DNA of 21,941 bases from Pseudopedobacter saltans (lineage in GTDB: Bacteria > Bacteroidota > Bacteroidia > Chitinophagales > Chitinophagaceae). The notes below the pieces were generated by a model. It was not told the origin of the DNA, made no database searches, and saw only the letters and a program-made list of their open reading frames with translations. Below, piece after piece: positions 1 through 7,130 of this stretch (the first letter of the stretch is position 1; the number at the start of each line of letters is the position of its first letter). The translations under genes were made by a program, and so were the position numbers. Location of the stretch: the NCBI GenBank assembly GCA_003241175.1, contig QFOI01000013.1, positions 1-21,941 on the forward strand. Reading direction: 5' to 3'.

Positions 1-1
1 C

Positions 2-580
2 GTTTGTAAATACAACATTAACGCTCAAATCGAAAACCGACTATTAAGCAGTAAACCTATCCAAAACATCTATTTGGGCAGGGATCTAAAATTTCTTTTT
101 TACAATTCTGAACACTTAATAGACAGTGCAGCCTATTTCTTTGAGATAAAAGTCGAAGTAAATAAGAAAGGGCGGTTGTCAAATATCGATATAGTAAATA
201 GATATTCGTATAATATGGATTCTATTGGCATCTCCGTTTTGCTTGACTCTATGTCAACGTTGTTTAAAAGAAATCTTTTTTCAAAATACAAAGGAAAAAC
301 ATTGATATACAGAGTGTTATTGCGAAATCATAAAATAAAGAATGAAGATATGGTAGGAAGCATTAATAATCTTTCTAACACGACATTTTGGCTTCCGATA
401 CAAAATATTGATATTGTTTCAATAGTTAAGGAAGAAAACAAAAATGAACAAGTTATAATATTGCCCCTTCTATATATAGAAAGACTCATCTTTGCTAAGT
501 TGATTGATAGATTTTCTTCTCCATATCCAAGCGTTTTTGATAGTATTCCAAAAAAATCGAAAATGACACATTCAAAGTAA
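2..580 (+). CDS. C-terminal part of an unknown protein (5' end outside window)
   Basis: The frame is open from base 2 to the TAA at 578-580, giving about 192 residues. The first possible start inside the window is only a TTG at 74, so the gene most likely begins upstream. I do not recognise the family. The visible part is mixed and fairly polar, with no clear membrane segment, a Lys/Ser-rich end, and alternating hydrophobic stretches that would suit a beta-rich domain. It has no cysteine pattern or catalytic motif I can name. The ferredoxin gene follows 20 bases downstream but appears to have its own promoter, so no functional link is implied. Real coding sequence is likely; function unknown. 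Confidence 0.6.
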   Translation, partial: VCKYNINAQIENRLLSSKPIQNIYLGRDLKFLFYNSEHLIDSAAYFFEIKVEVNKKGRLSNIDIVNRYSYNMDSIGISVLLDSMSTLFKRNLFSKYKGKTLIYRVLLRNHKIKNEDMVGSINNLSNTTFWLPIQNIDIVSIVKEENKNEQVIILPLLYIERLIFAKLIDRFSSPYPSVFDSIPKKSKMTHSK

Positions 581-588
581 TTTGCTAT

Positions 589-596
589 TATTTTTG
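589..596 (+). promoter_or_regulatory. -7 box (TATTTTTG) directly before the ferredoxin gene
   Basis: TATTTTTG fits the Bacteroidota -7 consensus TAnnTTTG exactly. It ends only four bases before the ATG at 601, so transcription would start at or next to the start codon, implying a leaderless or near-leaderless mRNA. No good -33 TTG is seen about 20 bases upstream, which lowers confidence. Confidence 0.4.
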
Positions 597-600
597 CAGT

Positions 601-927
601 ATGGTAAAGTTTACAGTTGAGGATCGTGACGGCTCTCGTCAGGAATTGGAAGCTCCCGATGACATGGGGCTTAATTTGATGGAAACATTAAAGGCTTTTG
701 AATACGAAATTTTGGCTACCTGTGGCGGAATGGCACTTTGCGGAACTTGCCATGTTAAACTTTTAGCTGGTGGAGAAAACTTACCCGAACAAAGCGATGC
801 GGAGCTAGACATGCTAGATCTTATCCCAGATTCGGAATCCAATAGCCGCCTAAGCTGCCAACTACAAGTTAATGATAGCCTAGAAGGCTGCACTTTTCAA
901 ATCTGTGGTTCTCTTTCCGAAGATTAA
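601..927 (+). CDS. Adrenodoxin-type [2Fe-2S] ferredoxin
   Basis: Small cytoplasmic electron carrier of 108 residues. Cys41, Cys47, Cys50 and Cys86 form the C-x5-C-x2-C-x35-C pattern of vertebrate/ISC-type [2Fe-2S] ferredoxins, with the typical GTCHV segment after the third cysteine. Two extra cysteines lie at 97 and 102. The N-terminal strand pair (residues 2-18) belongs to the fold, so the ATG at 601 is the right start although the promoter-like box is only four bases away. Family members feed electrons to iron-sulfur cluster assembly or to monooxygenases. No isc/suf gene or reductase is adjacent, so the partner cannot be read from context. The family call is firm; the physiological role is open. 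Confidence 0.92.
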   Translation: MVKFTVEDRDGSRQELEAPDDMGLNLMETLKAFEYEILATCGGMALCGTCHVKLLAGGENLPEQSDAELDMLDLIPDSESNSRLSCQLQVNDSLEGCTFQICGSLSED

Positions 928-1009
928 TACTACAAATGACATTTTCCGTAATGCAAAAAGTATTGCGCCCGCAATTAACTACCTTTAGGCGCATAGAATG
1001 GCTTAATTA

Positions 1010-1756
1010 ATGGGGAATTTTTTGCAACAGATTGGCGGTTATGTATTAATGCTCCGAAGGATGCTCTATCCTCCTGAGAACTGGAAAATGTTTTTTAAAA
1101 GAACGCTCCAGAGTTGTTTTTTTGTGGGAGTTCAGAGTCTGGGACTTGTTGTGGTCATTTCATTTTTCTTAGGGATGATAGCCGTATTGCTTTGTCAATA
1201 CATGGTTGACAATCCTGTAGTGCCACATTTTGTGATCGGTGTAATTACTAGAGACCTGTTGCTACTAGAGTTAACACCTACTGGCATTACCGCCTTGCTG
1301 GCTTGTGTGGTAGGATTTCGCACAACATTCGCCATGGGATCTTACAGAAGAGAGGAACAGATCGACGCATTGGAAGTGATGGGAATCAATACTTCCTCCT
1401 ATTTGGTCTTTCCTTTTATCCTTAGCTCTGTTCTGATGATGCCTTTACTATTGGTACTATCATTTTTTATAAGCTTGTTTGGCGGTTTTGTATTGTGTTA
1501 TTTTGCTAATGTAATTCCATTTAACGATTACGTCCAAGGCTTACAGTTTGATCTGAAAGACATCAGTATTGAAATGTTTTTTACCAAAATTTATTTTTTT
1601 TCCTTTATCATTTCTTCTATTTCGGCATACCTTGGCTATAGTTTTTCTGGAACGGTAAGTCAATTAAGCAAAAGATCGACCTTCTCTATTACGGTCAACT
1701 GTATTCTACTATTGTTATTGGATTATGCTATTACAGACGTTTTCTTATACAATTAA
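1010..1756 (+). CDS. MlaE-family ABC transporter permease
   Basis: Inner-membrane permease of 248 residues with about five hydrophobic segments. The conserved MlaE core is present around residues 88-125: an ELTPTGITALLA segment and the EQIDALEVMGIN motif that contacts the ATPase. The family exchanges phospholipids between the inner and outer membrane together with an ATPase (MlaF) and an MCE-domain protein (MlaD). Neither partner is next door: prmA starts 13 bases after the stop, and upstream is the ferredoxin. The permease therefore probably works with subunits encoded elsewhere. A weak -7-like box (TACCTTTA, 980-987) precedes it. Family firm; substrate inferred from homology. Confidence 0.88.
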   Translation: MGNFLQQIGGYVLMLRRMLYPPENWKMFFKRTLQSCFFVGVQSLGLVVVISFFLGMIAVLLCQYMVDNPVVPHFVIGVITRDLLLLELTPTGITALLACVVGFRTTFAMGSYRREEQIDALEVMGINTSSYLVFPFILSSVLMMPLLLVLSFFISLFGGFVLCYFANVIPFNDYVQGLQFDLKDISIEMFFTKIYFFSFIISSISAYLGYSFSGTVSQLSKRSTFSITVNCILLLLLDYAITDVFLYN

Positions 1757-1769
1757 AAATCCTGTACAA

Positions 1770-2588
1770 ATGAAATCATATAAAGAAATAACCATCTCTC
1801 CCATCTCCGAAGAAGAGGAAGACCTATTCATTGGCTTACTTTCTGATTTGGAATACTCAGGATTTGAGCAGGAAAACAACCAATTGAAAGCTTATATTGA
1901 CGACACATTGTTTGACCTTGTCGCACTCAATGCGTTGGCAAAAGAATTCAACTTTCAATATGCTGTCAGCAACTTGCAGGAGCAAAATTGGAACGAGTTG
2001 TGGGAATCCAATTTTTCTCCTGTATTGGTAGATGATTTTGTGGGATTGAGGGCCAATTTCCATCCTAGTTTTGGGAACCAAGTAGAACATGAACTTGTCA
2101 TTACGCCAAAAATGAGTTTTGGTACAGGGCATCATGCTACAACTTATATGATGATCCAGCAGATGCGAAATCTTCAGTTTGAAGACAAAACTGTATTTGA
2201 TTTTGGAACAGGGACTGGTATTTTGGCCATTTTAGCCGAAAAATTGGGTGCAAAATCTGTGTTAGCCATCGACAACGACGAATGGAGTATTAACAACTCG
2301 CAAGAAAACCTCGAAGCTAACAATGTTTCCAAAATAGAACTCCAACTTTTGTCAACAATTCCCACAGAGCAATCGTTTGATATCATTCTGGCAAATATAA
2401 ATCTCAATGTTATCGTAGAAAACCTTAAATTTATGTTCGGAATTTTGAAAAATGGTGGAAACTTGGTGTTGAGTGGACTTCTAAAAGAAGACGAAAAAAC
2501 AATATTGGATGTTGCCGCTCCATACAATTTGAAACATGAGAATACATTGACAAGACTCAATTGGATTTCCATGCTTTTTTCAAAATAG
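1770..2588 (+). CDS. prmA: Ribosomal protein L11 methyltransferase
   Basis: SAM-dependent methyltransferase that trimethylates ribosomal protein L11 in the cytoplasm. The ATG at 1770 was chosen because the product (272 residues) then begins MKSYKEITISP, as in Bacteroidota PrmA; an in-frame ATG at 1725 would overlap the permease gene by 32 bases. An N-terminal L11-recognition domain (about 1-60) precedes the FGTGHHATT motif (117-125), the SAM-binding loop DFGTGTGIL (144-152), the acidic residues AIDND (166-170) and an LANIN motif (207-211) corresponding to the catalytic N-x-x segment. The 13-base gap to the MlaE-like permease suggests co-transcription without functional coupling. All key motifs are intact. 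Confidence 0.93.
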   Translation: MKSYKEITISPISEEEEDLFIGLLSDLEYSGFEQENNQLKAYIDDTLFDLVALNALAKEFNFQYAVSNLQEQNWNELWESNFSPVLVDDFVGLRANFHPSFGNQVEHELVITPKMSFGTGHHATTYMMIQQMRNLQFEDKTVFDFGTGTGILAILAEKLGAKSVLAIDNDEWSINNSQENLEANNVSKIELQLLSTIPTEQSFDIILANINLNVIVENLKFMFGILKNGGNLVLSGLLKEDEKTILDVAAPYNLKHENTLTRLNWISMLFSK

Positions 2589-2643
2589 AAATAGCTTATT
2601 AACACAGAGGAACCAAAAATGTGCATAATGTTACGGGAATTCG

Positions 2644-2651
2644 TATCTTTG
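2644..2651 (+). promoter_or_regulatory. Probable -7 box of plsY (TATCTTTG)
   Basis: TATCTTTG matches TAnnTTTG exactly and lies 29 bases before the plsY ATG, leaving a leader of about 20 bases. The -33 region near 2620 reads TGTG, a weak match to TTTG. Confidence 0.5.
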
Positions 2652-2680
2652 CCTTCCAGATTCTTCACGAAATCACTTGA

Positions 2681-3343
2681 ATGAGAGAAGTTTTATTAGT
2701 TATACTTGCCTATCTTATCGGATCTATCCCTACATCAATATGGGTAAGTAAGCGTTTTTTTGGTATAGATATCCGTGATTACGGAAGCGGAAATGCCGGA
2801 GCAACCAATAGCTTCAGAGTCTTAGGACCTAAATGGGGAACATTTGTCATGATTGTTGATATGCTTAAGGGTGTAGCAGCAACTTCTTTGTATGTTTTCT
2901 TACCACGTTATTTAGGAGATAGCCATGAAGTCATTCGGACTAATTTGATGATTGGTCTAGGTATATCTGCTGTATTGGGACACGTTTTTCCAATATGGGC
3001 CAATTTCAAAGGAGGAAAAGGGGTAGCCACTTTGTTTGGTATGATCGTAGCCATACAACCTGTTGTTGCCTTATGCTGTACTGGGGTCTTTTTATTGGTT
3101 TTGTTTTTGACAAGATTTGTATCTCTTAGTTCCATGTTGTCAAGTGTGGCATTTACTATTTTGATATTGTTTATATTCAATGATGATGTCACTTCCTATA
3201 GAATATTTTCCATAGCTGTGGCGTTGATAGTCATATTGACACATCAAAAAAATATCAATCGTCTTTTTAAGGGAACAGAAAGTAAAGTTCCCATATTTAA
3301 AAAACGAGACAGAAGAAAAGAAGAAAGACAAGGAGACAATTAA
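2681..3343 (+). CDS. plsY: Glycerol-3-phosphate acyltransferase PlsY
   Basis: Integral membrane enzyme that transfers the acyl group from acyl-phosphate to glycerol-3-phosphate, the first step of phosphatidic acid synthesis. The 220 residues contain five or more hydrophobic segments and the three conserved PlsY loops: GSGNAGATN (about residues 36-44, glycerol-phosphate/acyl-phosphate site), GHVFPIW (about 104-110) and FKGGKGVAT (about 112-120). Length and motif spacing are normal for the family. The C-terminus is a short basic cytoplasmic tail. It is a single-gene unit with its own promoter and an intrinsic terminator immediately after it. Confidence 0.95.
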   Translation: MREVLLVILAYLIGSIPTSIWVSKRFFGIDIRDYGSGNAGATNSFRVLGPKWGTFVMIVDMLKGVAATSLYVFLPRYLGDSHEVIRTNLMIGLGISAVLGHVFPIWANFKGGKGVATLFGMIVAIQPVVALCCTGVFLLVLFLTRFVSLSSMLSSVAFTILILFIFNDDVTSYRIFSIAVALIVILTHQKNINRLFKGTESKVPIFKKRDRRKEERQGDN

Positions 3344-3366
3344 ACAGGTCTTTTTGTAAAATAAAT

Positions 3367-3392
3367 AAGAGCCCAATAGCGGCTCTTTTTTT
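3367..3392 (+). terminator. Intrinsic terminator after plsY
   Basis: The arms AAGAGCC (3367-3373) and GGCTCTT (3381-3387) form a 7-bp stem with a 7-base loop, and the run of T continues to 3392. Confidence 0.85.
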
Positions 3393-3472
3393 ATGTGGTA
3401 TAGAAATTGAAGTAAGATTTAAAATAAAAAAACGTTTAAGATAGAATACCCTATTTATCCAAAAATGATTGT

Positions 3473-4282
3473 ATGATTAAGAAAGTATTTTTAGGCGCAT
3501 TGATCCTATTTAGCCTTAATTCCTGTAGTACCAATGCTATTACTGGCCGTTCACAATTATCACTTGTATCCAGTGAAGAGATGAGTAGTATGGCACTCAC
3601 TCAATATAAACAATTCCTCAGCGAAAATAAGGTAGTTACCAATGCTAGTAACAAAGATGTAGAAATGGTCAAACGAGTTGGGAATCGTATAGCTGCTGCC
3701 ATTACCCAATATTACCAAACGAAAGGTAACGGGACGAATCCTTTAGCCAACTACAAATGGGAGTTTAATCTTGTGGACAGCAAAGAGGTAAACGCATGGT
3801 GCATGCCAGGAGGAAAAGTTGTTGTTTATACGGGATTATTACCTGTAACTCAAGACGAAGCATCTCTTGCCATCGTAATGGGACACGAAATTACCCATGC
3901 CGTAGCGGAGCATGGAAAAGAGCAATACAGCCAACAATTGATGGCTTCCGGATTACAGAGCCTAGGTAGTGCTGCTTTGGCCAAAAATGCCACTGCGCAA
4001 GGGCTATTCAATAACCTTTATGGACCTGGAGCGCAGATGGGTATATTACATTTCAGCAGAAAAGATGAATTGGAAGCCGACCATTTCGGTTTGATTTTTG
4101 CCGCCATGGCAGGATACAATCCACAAGTGGCAATACCTTTTTGGCAAAGGATGGCAGCGTTAAGCAAAGGTTCATCCACACCTGCTCTGTTAAGCAGTCA
4201 CCCATCTGATGCGGCTCGTATTGCCCAATTACAGAAATTGATGCCTGAAGCTTTACAATATTACAAGCCCGTTCAAAAATAA
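3473..4282 (+). CDS. M48-family zinc metalloprotease, lipoprotein
   Basis: Peptidase of 269 residues related to the BepA/LoiP (YfgC/YcaL) group, which works on outer-membrane proteins in the periplasm. The N-terminus has a lysine-rich start, a hydrophobic core and a lipobox ending LNSC with Cys18, so it should be a lipoprotein. The zinc site HEITH is at 138-142, and the third ligand region DELEAD at 198-203 supplies the E-x-x-x-D pair typical of M48. A C-terminal SSHPSDAARI segment (241-250) is also typical. There are no TPR repeats, unlike BepA, so the closer comparison is LoiP. It stands alone between a terminator and a hairpin; exact substrates are unknown. Confidence 0.9.
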   Translation: MIKKVFLGALILFSLNSCSTNAITGRSQLSLVSSEEMSSMALTQYKQFLSENKVVTNASNKDVEMVKRVGNRIAAAITQYYQTKGNGTNPLANYKWEFNLVDSKEVNAWCMPGGKVVVYTGLLPVTQDEASLAIVMGHEITHAVAEHGKEQYSQQLMASGLQSLGSAALAKNATAQGLFNNLYGPGAQMGILHFSRKDELEADHFGLIFAAMAGYNPQVAIPFWQRMAALSKGSSTPALLSSHPSDAARIAQLQKLMPEALQYYKPVQK

Positions 4283-4311
4283 ATCATAAAGTTTTCTAAA
4301 AAATTGGTAAT

Positions 4312-4342
4312 ATCCGCCGCAATTTTGAAAATTGTGGCGGAT
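4312..4342 (+). repeat. Near-perfect 31-base hairpin after the M48 protease gene
   Basis: Arms of 15 bases (4312-4326 and 4328-4342) around a single centre base pair throughout, with one G-T wobble. It lies 30 bases after the M48 stop but no T-run follows, so it is either a factor-independent-like terminator without the usual tail, an mRNA 3'-end protector, or a binding site. The next gene's -33 element begins six bases later. Confidence 0.6.
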
Positions 4343-4347
4343 GTTCG

Positions 4348-4378
4348 TTGTTAGGCTGCTCCTTTTTTCGTAATTTTG
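4348..4378 (+). promoter_or_regulatory. Promoter of the DUF3052/OmdA gene
   Basis: TTG at 4348-4350 and TAATTTTG at 4371-4378 are separated by 20 bases, the spacing of the Bacteroidota -33/-7 promoter. Transcription should start near 4385, giving a leader of about 30 bases before the ATG at 4417. Confidence 0.65.
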
Positions 4379-4416
4379 CCAATTGTAATGTTTAACCTTA
4401 AATACAAAAATTAAGG

Positions 4417-5091
4417 ATGTCTAATCAAAGTTTCTTGGAAAGACTACAGTTGGATAACGAAAAGACAATGTTGATACAAGGTATACCGTCTTCCATCGAA
4501 AAGCAGTTTGTAAAATTATCTTTCTCCAAAAATGTAACACCTCTTCTTAAAAGAAAAAAAATTGATTTTGCGTTATTGTTCGCAATTAACAACAATCAAT
4601 TGTGTAGCATATTGAAAGATGTGTTTCCTGCTCTACATGAGCAAAGTAAGTTGTGGATAGCATTTCCGAAATCAAGTAGCAAAATCGTAAGTGATCTCAA
4701 TAGAGATTGTACATGGGAAGCGCTTTGTAGCAAAGGTTACAAAATTTCCGACGAATTTGAGCTGGATAATGTTTGGATGGGCGCCTTGTTTACTTTGCCT
4801 CAGCTAGAAGGTGCAGTTCAAGTGGAAGAAATTGTTGTTTCCGAAAACAGCGAGGAAGAAAACGATGGTCGCAAGTTTGAAAAGAAACTTTCAGTGTTAC
4901 CAGTAGAACTCAACAGTTTATTTACCAAACATAAAAAAGCAAAAGAATTTTTTGTATCCCTACCGTCCCGTAATCAAAAAGAATACGTCACTTGGATACA
5001 AGGTGCAAAACGTGCCGAAACAAAAGAGCGTCGCCTTGAAGCAGTTTTGGCCAATCTTTTAGCTGGAAAGATGAATCCTTCTTTGGACTAA
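4417..5091 (+). CDS. DUF3052-like protein with C-terminal OmdA (YdeI/OmpD-associated) domain
   Basis: Predicted cytoplasmic protein of 224 residues with two parts. The N-terminal ~130 residues resemble DUF3052: a KLWIAFPKSSSKIVSDLNRDCTW-type segment (about 88-110) and an ELDNVWMGALF segment (about 118-128). The C-terminal part from about 167 has the OmdA/YdeI signature: LPSRNQKEYVTWIQGAKR followed by ETKERRLEAVLANLLAGK. These families are stress- or envelope-associated by annotation, but no biochemical role is established and I do not assign one. The gene has its own promoter and ends at a strong bidirectional terminator. Confidence 0.75.
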   Translation: MSNQSFLERLQLDNEKTMLIQGIPSSIEKQFVKLSFSKNVTPLLKRKKIDFALLFAINNNQLCSILKDVFPALHEQSKLWIAFPKSSSKIVSDLNRDCTWEALCSKGYKISDEFELDNVWMGALFTLPQLEGAVQVEEIVVSENSEEENDGRKFEKKLSVLPVELNSLFTKHKKAKEFFVSLPSRNQKEYVTWIQGAKRAETKERRLEAVLANLLAGKMNPSLD

Positions 5092-5111
5092 AATTTTTCT
5101 GATTTATATTG

Positions 5112-5147
5112 AATAAGCCGTGCAGATTGTCATCTGCACGGCTTATT
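5112..5147. terminator. Bidirectional terminator between convergent genes
   Basis: A perfect 16-bp stem (5112-5127 with 5132-5147) and a 4-base loop, with an AATAA/TTATT base. It lies between the stop of the + gene at 5091 and the stop of the - strand gene at 5151. The T-tracts are short, so termination efficiency is uncertain. Confidence 0.75.
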
Positions 5148-5150
5148 TGT

Positions 5151-5606
5151 TTAACTAATAATCCCTTTGTTTTCAATACATTGAATATATTGCTGTATTT
5201 GGTAAAGACAGGCGCCCAGATTTTTTGCAATGTCATGTGACCAGAAACGAAAAACAGTGTATCCTAACTTTTGTAAATTTTCATTTGCTAGTTGATCTCG
5301 TTTGATATTCGTCTCTATCTTATCGATCCAAAACTCTTTTCTAGTTTTCAATCTTAGCTTACTAACATCCCAATCAAATCCATGCCAGAATTCTCCGTCA
5401 ATAAAAATAGCCAGTTTGTATTTTTTGATAAAAATATCTGGTCTTCCCGGTAAATCTTTACTATGGATTCTATATCGAATACCCATATTCCACATACCTT
5501 TTCTTAAAGCGATTTCAGGCTTGGTATTCTGAGCACGAATCTTTGACATCGTTTTACGCCGATACGGTGCCACATCTTCCTTAACCCAATCAATCTTTAT
5601 CGCCAT
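5151..5606 (-). CDS. Vsr-like very short patch repair endonuclease, zinc-ligand-less form
   Basis: PD-(D/E)xK-like nuclease of 151 residues with the overall Vsr pattern: RRKTMSKIRAQNTKPEIALR (16-35), RYRIH and LPGRPDIFI with the metal-binding Asp57, then FIDGEFWHG (68-76) with His75, and an RFWSHDI segment (120-126). In E. coli Vsr, Cys66, His71, Cys73 and Cys117 hold a structural zinc; here the matching positions read Glu72, Phe77, Trp79 and His124, so that site is absent. I recall similar DGEFWHG proteins as common in Bacteroidota, so this is probably a natural subfamily. Classical Vsr repairs T:G mismatches at Dcm sites, but no cytosine methylase is adjacent, so the substrate is unclear. 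Convergent with the DUF3052 gene. Confidence 0.8.
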   Translation of the reverse strand: MAIKIDWVKEDVAPYRRKTMSKIRAQNTKPEIALRKGMWNMGIRYRIHSKDLPGRPDIFIKKYKLAIFIDGEFWHGFDWDVSKLRLKTRKEFWIDKIETNIKRDQLANENLQKLGYTVFRFWSHDIAKNLGACLYQIQQYIQCIENKGIIS

Positions 5607-5633
5607 AATCTCAATAAAGATAATTAATCAGAA

Positions 5634-5663
5634 TAAAAAAACCTTGGTACTTTGTACCAAGGT
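5634..5663 (-). terminator. Terminator of the RND efflux operon
   Basis: ACCTTGGTAC (5641-5650) and GTACCAAGGT (5654-5663) form a perfect 10-bp stem with a TTT loop. Read on the - strand it is followed by seven T residues, the form of an intrinsic terminator 22 bases after the last efflux gene. Confidence 0.88.
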
Positions 5664-5684
5664 CAATAAAAAGATTTTTTTACC

Positions 5685-7130
5685 TTAATTCCAACCACCA
5701 CCTAAGGCTTGGTAGATCTTTATCTGAGCAAGTCGTTGAGCCACTTCAGTTTCAATAAGATCAAAAGTGGATTCCAATGCATCTCTTTGGGTTGTAAGTA
5801 CTTCAATATAATCTGCTCTTGAGGATTTAAATAAATCGTTGGATATATCTATTGACTGAGTCAATAAATCGACTTGAGAGTGTTGCATTTGATAAGTATT
5901 TTGTAAGTTGTTGATCTTATTCATTTGATTAACAACCTCCACATAAGCATTCACCAAAGTTCGTTGATAATTATAAACCGCCTGAATCTGTTTTGCGTTC
6001 GCATTGGCGTATTGAGCCTTTATAGCATTTTTGTTAACCAAAGGAGCTACTAGATCCCCCGCGAGAGAATAAATTAAAGACTTGGGTGTATAAAACAAAT
6101 ACTTTGGATTAAATGCACTGTATCCAACAGCGGCTGACAAATCCAATGACGGATAAAACTGCGCCTTTGCAACTGCCACATTTAACTGTGAAGCCTGTAG
6201 TTCATGTTCAGCTTGTCTTATATCGGGTCTATTGTCCAGCATTTGCTTAGGAATTCCAATATGTACAATAGAAGGAAGCGGACTATAAAAAGTAGAATCT
6301 ACACGTGTTATATGTACTGGATATCTACCTAACAAATAGTTGATCCTATTTTCTGTTTCAACTATACGTTGCTGTATTCCAAATTGAAGGCTTTTTGTTT
6401 TTAATAGTTCTGCTTCAAATTTTTTGACAGCCAATTGTGTCGTTTTCGTAGCCATCATTTCCGCTTTGACAACTTCGAGCGCATTTGCTTGTATGGCAAT
6501 GTTCTGATCAAGTATTTTTTGCTGATTATCTAATCCCAACAATTCATAATAGGAAGAAGCGATCTCTCCAATAAGATTGGTTACTGCAAAATTTTTCCCT
6601 TCTACCGATGCCATATAGTTTTCTATGGCAGCTTTGGTAGCGTTGTGCAACTTCTTCCAAATGTCGATTTCCCAACGAGCATTTAACGACAAGCCATAGT
6701 CTGTCATTGGATCTGGCATCTTTCGCCCTTCCATGATATCCACGTTGTCCTCCAACGCTCCAAGTTCCGTATAACGGCCAACTTTTTCTACACCAGCACC
6801 CACTTTAGCCCCTACAAAAGGTAAATATTCACCTTTACGCTCTTGTATTTCGTTTTGAGACATATCAATCTCTTGTCTAAGAATATTTAGTTCTTGATTA
6901 TTTCTTAAAGCGGTATCAATTAAAGCCACCAAATTAGGGTCTGTAAAATATTGATCCCATTTTATCTTGGCTATATTTATAGTGTCTTGACTATTCGCAA
7001 GTGTATCCGTACTATCAAAATTAGTAGGTAATGCATTGACACTAGGCTTTTCGGCTAATTTAGGAACTTTACAAGCTGTATATAGTATTGAAAAGATAAC
7101 AATAGCAATATATATTTTCTTTTTGTGCAT
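5685..7130 (-). CDS. Outer-membrane efflux lipoprotein (TolC/OprM/NodT family)
   Basis: Outer-membrane channel of a tripartite efflux pump, 481 residues, the usual length for OprM/NodT-type factors. The N-terminus has a lysine-rich start, a hydrophobic core and a lipobox ending LYTAC (Cys20), so it is acylated like OprM. Two related halves rich in coiled-coil-like helices follow, each with the family's signature regions: an EIASSYYELLGLDNQ segment near residue 185 and ADYIEVLTTQRDALESTFDLIETE near 440. It ends in the typical ALGGGWN. Its ATG overlaps the stop of the pump gene by one base (TAATG), which implies translational coupling and a fixed stoichiometry with the pump. Confidence 0.93.
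   Translation of the reverse strand: MHKKKIYIAIVIFSILYTACKVPKLAEKPSVNALPTNFDSTDTLANSQDTINIAKIKWDQYFTDPNLVALIDTALRNNQELNILRQEIDMSQNEIQERKGEYLPFVGAKVGAGVEKVGRYTELGALEDNVDIMEGRKMPDPMTDYGLSLNARWEIDIWKKLHNATKAAIENYMASVEGKNFAVTNLIGEIASSYYELLGLDNQQKILDQNIAIQANALEVVKAEMMATKTTQLAVKKFEAELLKTKSLQFGIQQRIVETENRINYLLGRYPVHITRVDSTFYSPLPSIVHIGIPKQMLDNRPDIRQAEHELQASQLNVAVAKAQFYPSLDLSAAVGYSAFNPKYLFYTPKSLIYSLAGDLVAPLVNKNAIKAQYANANAKQIQAVYNYQRTLVNAYVEVVNQMNKINNLQNTYQMQHSQVDLLTQSIDISNDLFKSSRADYIEVLTTQRDALESTFDLIETEVAQRLAQIKIYQALGGGWN

Noticed and set aside
1725..1769. Upstream ATG for prmA
   Set aside because: It would overlap the permease gene and add 15 residues absent from the family's usual start.
2174..2668. 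164-codon - strand ORF over prmA
   Set aside because: prmA on the + strand has all family motifs; the opposite frame has no recognisable features.
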